Notes under the pieces: model-generated
What the model saw: the letters and a program-made list of their open reading frames with translations, nothing else
What the model was told of the DNA's origin: nothing
Database searches by the model: none
Program-made: the position numbers and the translations under genes
Part shown: positions 8,101-10,450 of the stretch, in pieces
Numbering within the stretch: the stretch's first letter is position 1
Layout: each line of letters starts with the position of its first letter
Source of the DNA: Ignavibacteriota bacterium
GTDB taxonomy: Bacteria > Bacteroidota > Ignavibacteria > UBA10030 > UBA6906
Direction: 5' to 3'
DNA: 10,450 nucleotides
Assembly (NCBI GenBank): GCA_016209805.1
Contig: JACQVJ010000001.1
Coordinates: forward strand, 1-10,450

Positions 8101-9351
8101 TCTTCATCAGTCGATTCGCTCGGGGGAACTCCCGGGAGAGCCAATTCGGTAGTGGCAGTAGATCACGATCTTCGAGCTCTTCGTGCGTCAAGCAATGTCT
8201 CCCTGAATCAAATCGCACGCCTCTCCGTGACGGTTCAGAATGTCGGCAAGCTTCCGAGCAGTCAATTTCAAATCCTGCTCTATGATGACGCAAACGGGGA
8301 TTCCCTCTGGAGTGCCGATGAGCTCTTCAGTCAAGTGGTCGTGTCACAGTCACTGTCGCCAAGGGATACGCTTGTGTCGGATATTGAGTGGATGAACCCT
8401 GGCGGTGGGCTTCATAATGTTATCGCGCGGATTGACTATCCGCCGGACAGCCGTCTTTCAAACAACGTTCTGTTGTTTCCTGTTCGAGTCGGCTATGCCG
8501 GACGAATGCTCGTGATTGACGAAGTCATGTTTGCACCGTCGACGGGGAATGCAGAATATGTTGAGATGGTGAATGTGAGCGATCAAAGTGTCGATCTCCG
8601 GCAGTGGACGATAACTGATCGTCCTGCCTCCTCAGGTTCTGTGAACGAATCCATCCTATCCTCAGAATCGAGCATGCTCCAACAAGGGGAGATCTTTGTT
8701 CTTGCATCCGACTCAAGCATACTCACGTTGTTTCCGTACCTGAGAACATTTGACCCGCGGCTCATAACTGTGGTAAATAAGTCCGGTTTGGGTCTCAACA
8801 ACGACGGGGACGACATAGTGCTGCGCGATCTTACAGGTGCAGTGATCGATAGTGTGAGCTATCTTCCCGCGTGGCATAATCCCGGCGTTGCGGATAAGAC
8901 AGGACGTTCGCTGGAGAAGATCAACCCGCGGCTCGGATCGAACGATGCGCGTAATTGGAGTACTTGTGCAAATCCTGCGGGAGGAACACCGGGCTTGCAG
9001 AACAGCATTCATGCGACCGTGTTGCCGTCGCAATCCCGCCTTTCATTCTCTCCGAATCCATTCTCTCCGGATGGTGATGGTCATGAGGATTTCACCATCA
9101 TTCAGTACGAGATTCCGCTTCTGGTATCGGTGATCAGAGTCAGGATTTATGACGTGAAAGGGAGACTGATTCGCACGGTTGCAAATAATGAACCCGCCGG
9201 GAGTCGTGGTCAGATCGTGTGGGATGGGCGCGATGATTCTGGGCAGAAGGCGCGGATCGGAATGTACATTGTGCTGTTCGAGGCTATCGACGATCGTGGT
9301 GGAATTGTCGAAACCACTAAAGCTGTTGTGGTTCTTGCAGGCAGGCTTTAA
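5101..9351 (+). CDS. Secreted giant protein: four CARDB-like/lamin-tail modules plus C-terminal FlgD-Ig-like domain
   Basis: The protein has 1416 residues. Residues 1-25 form a signal peptide (hydrophobic IAWILILGGATFGAA, likely cut near Ala23-Ser-Gly25), so it is exported. Residues about 30-190 resemble a jelly-roll or choice-of-anchor binding domain (NFDSV, PPGW, LEASLDSGNTF, FRIDDVGV). Four tandem modules follow, starting at 191, 468, 745 and 1023. Each has a CARDB-like beta-sandwich with an EF-hand-like loop, then a lamin-tail domain (NEIMYAP, PEWVE, GDAVVL, DSV, SLERI, NW, GGTPG). Residues 1313-1416 form a FlgD-Ig-like/CHU-type end (SPNPFSPDGDG, IYDVKGR, WDGRDDSG, GMYIVLFEA) that resembles type IX secretion sorting domains. 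The ATG at 5101 is the only possible start: an in-frame TGA (5092-5094) precedes it. The likely role is a cell-surface or matrix adhesin or structural protein. No catalytic motif was seen, so no enzyme activity is assigned. Confidence 0.93.
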   Translation: MRSGIAWILILGGATFGAAHVPASGQVFLLPYKQNFDSVTPPTLPPGWTSTQNRTPGIDDFTTTSSTPRSAPNAVVSTNATIAQALTSPALDFFGRLPDEIEFYTRRTATHLAKVVLEASLDSGNTFALQIGDTLQNPGHTNYVRHLFVLPETLRTSSRVMLRWRIIADVSGSTGTFRIDDVGVTVQAVADLSLARLQFSPALPVEADSVLARATILNLGLQTAESFLVEFYIDANNDSIPQPLELVSTVQAVSPLVVADSVELSAPIGVFPPGRNIIIAKLVYQPDENLQNNQRLSLLLIGYYPRSVVINEIMYAPTGTEPEWVELYNTRSDSISLKDWLISDNNTATKRTITTLSIAIPPTGYVVLTRDSAALLDIHPTLPSRVFNVSGFPTLNNSGDAVVLYDNRVAMMDSLTYAPGWGGNTGGRSLERIDPLGSSTTQTNWGTSRNSVGSTPGVRNSISRKDFDLTIDTLVIQPTVATIGDSILLRASVTNIGLQSVPQFQLLFFEDANGDSIPQPSELTGSVAIGDSLQPLASTDVPFVLTGLGAGTYFFITVVHFAGDEDTLNNKRVASVTIGYPEGVIRINEIMYAPAGEPEWVEFQNIYSDSVDIRNWKLANRSASTRYTISSNRTLVPPVGFLVVTKDSALLLQRHQSIAGLLIQSTSLPTFLFSNNGDAVVLYDNRALRMDSVFYSPFWGGVGGRSLERVEVLTPPQDSTNWRSSTAPLGSTPGRKNTVTRKENDLAAMELSFVPPFPIVGDSVRIICRVLNNGLATADLFTLRFFEDINMDSVAQEFELIRSISSQGVLLSGDSVEFSTVTPATRFGERRFIARVVYPTDEDTLNNIRINSFVVGYAQGSIRINEIMYAPPAGIPEWVELINVSPDTIDLKNWKVGNRSPSSRYVISASALLLPPAAYMVVAKDTALIRGSYAGIPGLVVQASSLPTFLWNNGGDAVVLLDGRGGVMDSVLFSSVWGGTGGVSLERIDALSFSTDSANWSSSVDSLGGTPGRANSVVAVDHDLRALRASSNVSLNQIARLSVTVQNVGKLPSSQFQILLYDDANGDSLWSADELFSQVVVSQSLSPRDTLVSDIEWMNPGGGLHNVIARIDYPPDSRLSNNVLLFPVRVGYAGRMLVIDEVMFAPSTGNAEYVEMVNVSDQSVDLRQWTITDRPASSGSVNESILSSESSMLQQGEIFVLASDSSILTLFPYLRTFDPRLITVVNKSGLGLNNDGDDIVLRDLTGAVIDSVSYLPAWHNPGVADKTGRSLEKINPRLGSNDARNWSTCANPAGGTPGLQNSIHATVLPSQSRLSFSPNPFSPDGDGHEDFTIIQYEIPLLVSVIRVRIYDVKGRLIRTVANNEPAGSRGQIVWDGRDDSGQKARIGMYIVLFEAIDDRGGIVETTKAVVVLAGRL
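5671..6501 (+). repeat. Module 1 of the LTD protein (residues 191-467)
   Basis: The CARDB-like half begins ADLSLARLQF and carries the loop DANNDSIPQPLE (234-245). The lamin-tail half begins at NEIMYAP (311-317) and ends GSTPGVRNS. Length is 277 residues. LTD hallmarks include EPEWVELYN, GDAVVLYDN and GGRSLERIDP. Confidence 0.85.
6502..7332 (+). repeat. Module 2 of the LTD protein (residues 468-744)
   Basis: Again exactly 277 residues. It starts DLTIDTLVIQP, carries the loop DANGDSIPQPSE (511-522), then NEIMYAP (588-594) and GSTPGRKNT. At DNA level the segment around 6859-6880 (ATCAATGAAATCATGTA) is identical to that in module 3, a sign of shared ancestry. Confidence 0.85.
7333..8166 (+). repeat. 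Module 3 of the LTD protein (residues 745-1022)
   Basis: 278 residues. It starts DLAAMELSFVPP, carries the loop DINMDSVAQEFE (788-799), then NEIMYAP (865-871) and GGTPGRANS. The lamin-tail half is the closest match to that of module 2 (NWKVGNRSPSSRY against NWKLANRSASTRY). Confidence 0.85.
8167..9012 (+). repeat. Module 4 of the LTD protein (about residues 1023-1304), the most divergent copy
   Basis: About 282 residues. It starts DLRALRASSN and carries the loop DANGDSLWSADE (1063-1074). The lamin-tail half reads DEVMFAP (1140-1146) in place of NEIMYAP and EYVEM in place of EWVEL. The WGG turn is replaced by AWHNPG. It leads directly into the C-terminal FlgD-Ig-like domain. Confidence 0.8.
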
Positions 9352-9366
9352 CGATACGACGACCCG

Positions 9367-9750
9367 TCAGACCCATGTTCCGGCGAATGTGCCGAACAGC
9401 AGTTCATCAACAACCCTCACGATCTCGGAAACGGATGTTGTCTTATTGAGGAAGAAATCGATTTCCGGATCAAGCGTGATGATGTCTTTGAACTCCTCCC
9501 TGTGTCCAGAGAGGAACACAAACTTCGTTCTCCTGTAGGCATCCAAATTGCGCACGAACGAGTGAAGCTTGATGCCGTCGAACGTCGGCATCTTGATATC
9601 GGAAATGATGAGGTCGATCTCTTGCGATGTTAGAATCGTGGATCCTTCCAATCCGTCTTCGGCGCTGAATGTATTGTACCCGTGGAGGAAGAGAATCTCA
9701 TTCAGCATTGAAAGGAAATCTGGATTATCATCAACGATGAGAATATTCAT
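9367..9750 (-). CDS. Stand-alone receiver, third (last) of a tandem paralogue array
   Basis: This 127-residue protein is one receiver domain from first to last residue. Acidic Asp7-Asp8 lie in LIVDDN, the phospho-acceptor is Asp51 (IISDIKMP), the switch residue is Ser81 (FLSG), and Lys103 is followed by Thr-Thr instead of proline. The tail LLFGTFAGTWV is shared with its two upstream neighbours. All phosphorylation residues are present, so it should be a working receiver for an unseen kinase. The start ATG at 9750 has a good ribosome site on the minus strand (AAAGGA, 9763-9758). It lies 32 bases after the preceding receiver gene, likely in one operon. Its stop is 15 bases from the end of the convergent LTD gene, with no terminator between them. 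The output mechanism is unknown. Confidence 0.92.
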   Translation of the reverse strand: MNILIVDDNPDFLSMLNEILFLHGYNTFSAEDGLEGSTILTSQEIDLIISDIKMPTFDGIKLHSFVRNLDAYRRTKFVFLSGHREEFKDIITLDPEIDFFLNKTTSVSEIVRVVDELLFGTFAGTWV

Positions 9751-9782
9751 TGTAATGTCCTTTGTTTTTTAGTGGCGAATTC

Positions 9783-10166
9783 TTACACCCAAACTCCAAC
9801 GAACTTCCCGAAGAGGATCTTATCAATGAAGGCCACAATTTCATGTGGTGGTGTTGTCTTGTCGAGAAAGAAATCATGCTCGGGATTCAGTGCCAACACA
9901 TCGGAGTACGAATCTCTATAACCCGAGATAAAAACGAACTTCGTGTTCTTGTAACGTGAAAGCTCTCTTGCATAAGCGTGGAGTCTGATTCCGTCGAACT
10001 TCGGCATCCTGATGTCCGAAATAAAGAGGTCGATGTTGGTAGCTGTCAGAATCTCGCATCCCTGAATTCCGTTCTCCGCTATGTATACCGTGTACCCTCT
10101 GGCGTACAGAGCCTGCTTCATGGTATGCAAGAAATCCCGGTTGTCGTCGACCAGTAGAATATTCAT
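9783..10166 (-). CDS. Stand-alone receiver, second of a tandem paralogue array
   Basis: Also 127 residues, aligning without gaps to the receiver at 9367-9750, with more than half of positions identical by eye. Asp7-Asp8 (LLVDDN), Asp51 (FISDIRMP), Ser81 (FISG) and Lys103 (LDKTT) are conserved, as is the tail ILFGKFVGVWV. It has no output domain. The ATG at 10166 matches the MNIL start of its sibling but has no convincing ribosome site, so translation may depend on coupling or on a leaderless-like mechanism. It is 47 bases from the upstream receiver gene, and that gap contains a small imperfect hairpin (GCCACG TTT CGCGGC) without a T-run. Confidence 0.92.
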   Translation of the reverse strand: MNILLVDDNRDFLHTMKQALYARGYTVYIAENGIQGCEILTATNIDLFISDIRMPKFDGIRLHAYARELSRYKNTKFVFISGYRDSYSDVLALNPEHDFFLDKTTPPHEIVAFIDKILFGKFVGVWV

Positions 10167-10213
10167 GTCAGTCGTGCCGCGAAACGTGGCTCTGATCTCG
10201 TTGGCTCACCTTC

Positions 10214-10450
10214 CTACACCCACATGCGCACAAACTTTCCGAACAGCAGCTCGTTGACGGACTTCAAGATCTCGGATGGTGATGTCGTTTTGTCAAGGAG
10301 GAAATCGATCTCCGGGTCAAGCTTCAGGGCATCGAAGTAGACCTCCTTGTACCCGGACAGGAAGATGAACTTCGTACGTTTGTATTTCGAAGTTTCGCGG
10401 GCAAATGCATGCAGCTTGATCCCATCGAATCGCGGCATCTTGATGTCCGA
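10214..10450 (-). CDS. Stand-alone receiver, first visible of the tandem array (N-terminus beyond the window)
   Basis: The last 78 residues are present, ending in the stop at 10216-10214. The frame is open to the window edge. It enters at SDIKMPRFDG, so the phospho-acceptor Asp is the second visible residue. FLSG, LLDKTTS and the tail LLFGKFVRMWV follow. By hand count roughly 50 of 78 positions match each of the two receivers downstream. An internal ATG at 10438 would lose the phosphorylation site and is not the real start. By comparison with its siblings about 49 residues are missing. The array may continue past the edge. Confidence 0.88.
   Translation of the reverse strand, partial: SDIKMPRFDGIKLHAFARETSKYKRTKFIFLSGYKEVYFDALKLDPEIDFLLDKTTSPSEILKSVNELLFGKFVRMWV

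Overview
The window looks like a chromosomal segment from a Gram-negative bacterium of the Bacteroidota/Chlorobiota/Ignavibacteriota (FCB) group. This is an inference from gene content, with no rRNA or marker tree behind it. Supporting it are a large secreted protein built from CARDB-like and lamin-tail (LTD) modules that ends in a FlgD-Ig-like or CHU-type domain, stand-alone receiver proteins, and housekeeping genes in short transcription units. Base composition is near 50% GC. No tRNA, rRNA, CRISPR array, transposase or integrase was seen.

Left part (1-4560): the amino-terminal half of a type 2 isopentenyl-diphosphate isomerase runs leftward off the window edge. It has a good sigma70-like promoter at 623-651. 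Divergent from it is a sugar-1-phosphate nucleotidylyltransferase (873-1850) with a C-terminal hexapeptide-repeat tail. Next come S-adenosylmethionine synthetase (metK, 2033-3175) and adenosylhomocysteinase (ahcY, 3223-4503), 47 bases apart. Together they make SAM and clear the SAH left after methylation. A strong stem-loop at 4524-4556 ends this unit and can also serve the leftward gene that converges on it.

Right part (4561-10450): a single-domain CheY-like receiver (4571-4969, minus) lies back to back with a 1416-residue secreted protein (5101-9351, plus). Between them is a compact divergent promoter pair, and a perfect 12-base palindrome lies just upstream of the large gene's start codon. 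The large protein has a signal peptide, a jelly-roll-like N-terminal region, four tandem modules of about 277 residues, and a C-terminal FlgD-Ig-like domain. Each module pairs a CARDB-like domain with an LTD domain, and each carries an EF-hand-like loop at the same place. Beyond it, on the minus strand, lie at least three tandem paralogous stand-alone receivers (9367-9750, 9783-10166, 10214 to the edge). They share a distinctive C-terminal tail (LFGxFxxxWV) and a Lys-Thr-Thr where receivers normally have Lys-Pro.

The parts most worth a second look are the receiver array, the strictly periodic surface protein with its repeated calcium-type loops, and the divergent control region between the lone receiver and the large gene. 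No kinase or output-domain protein is visible, so how the receivers connect to the surface protein, if they do, is open.
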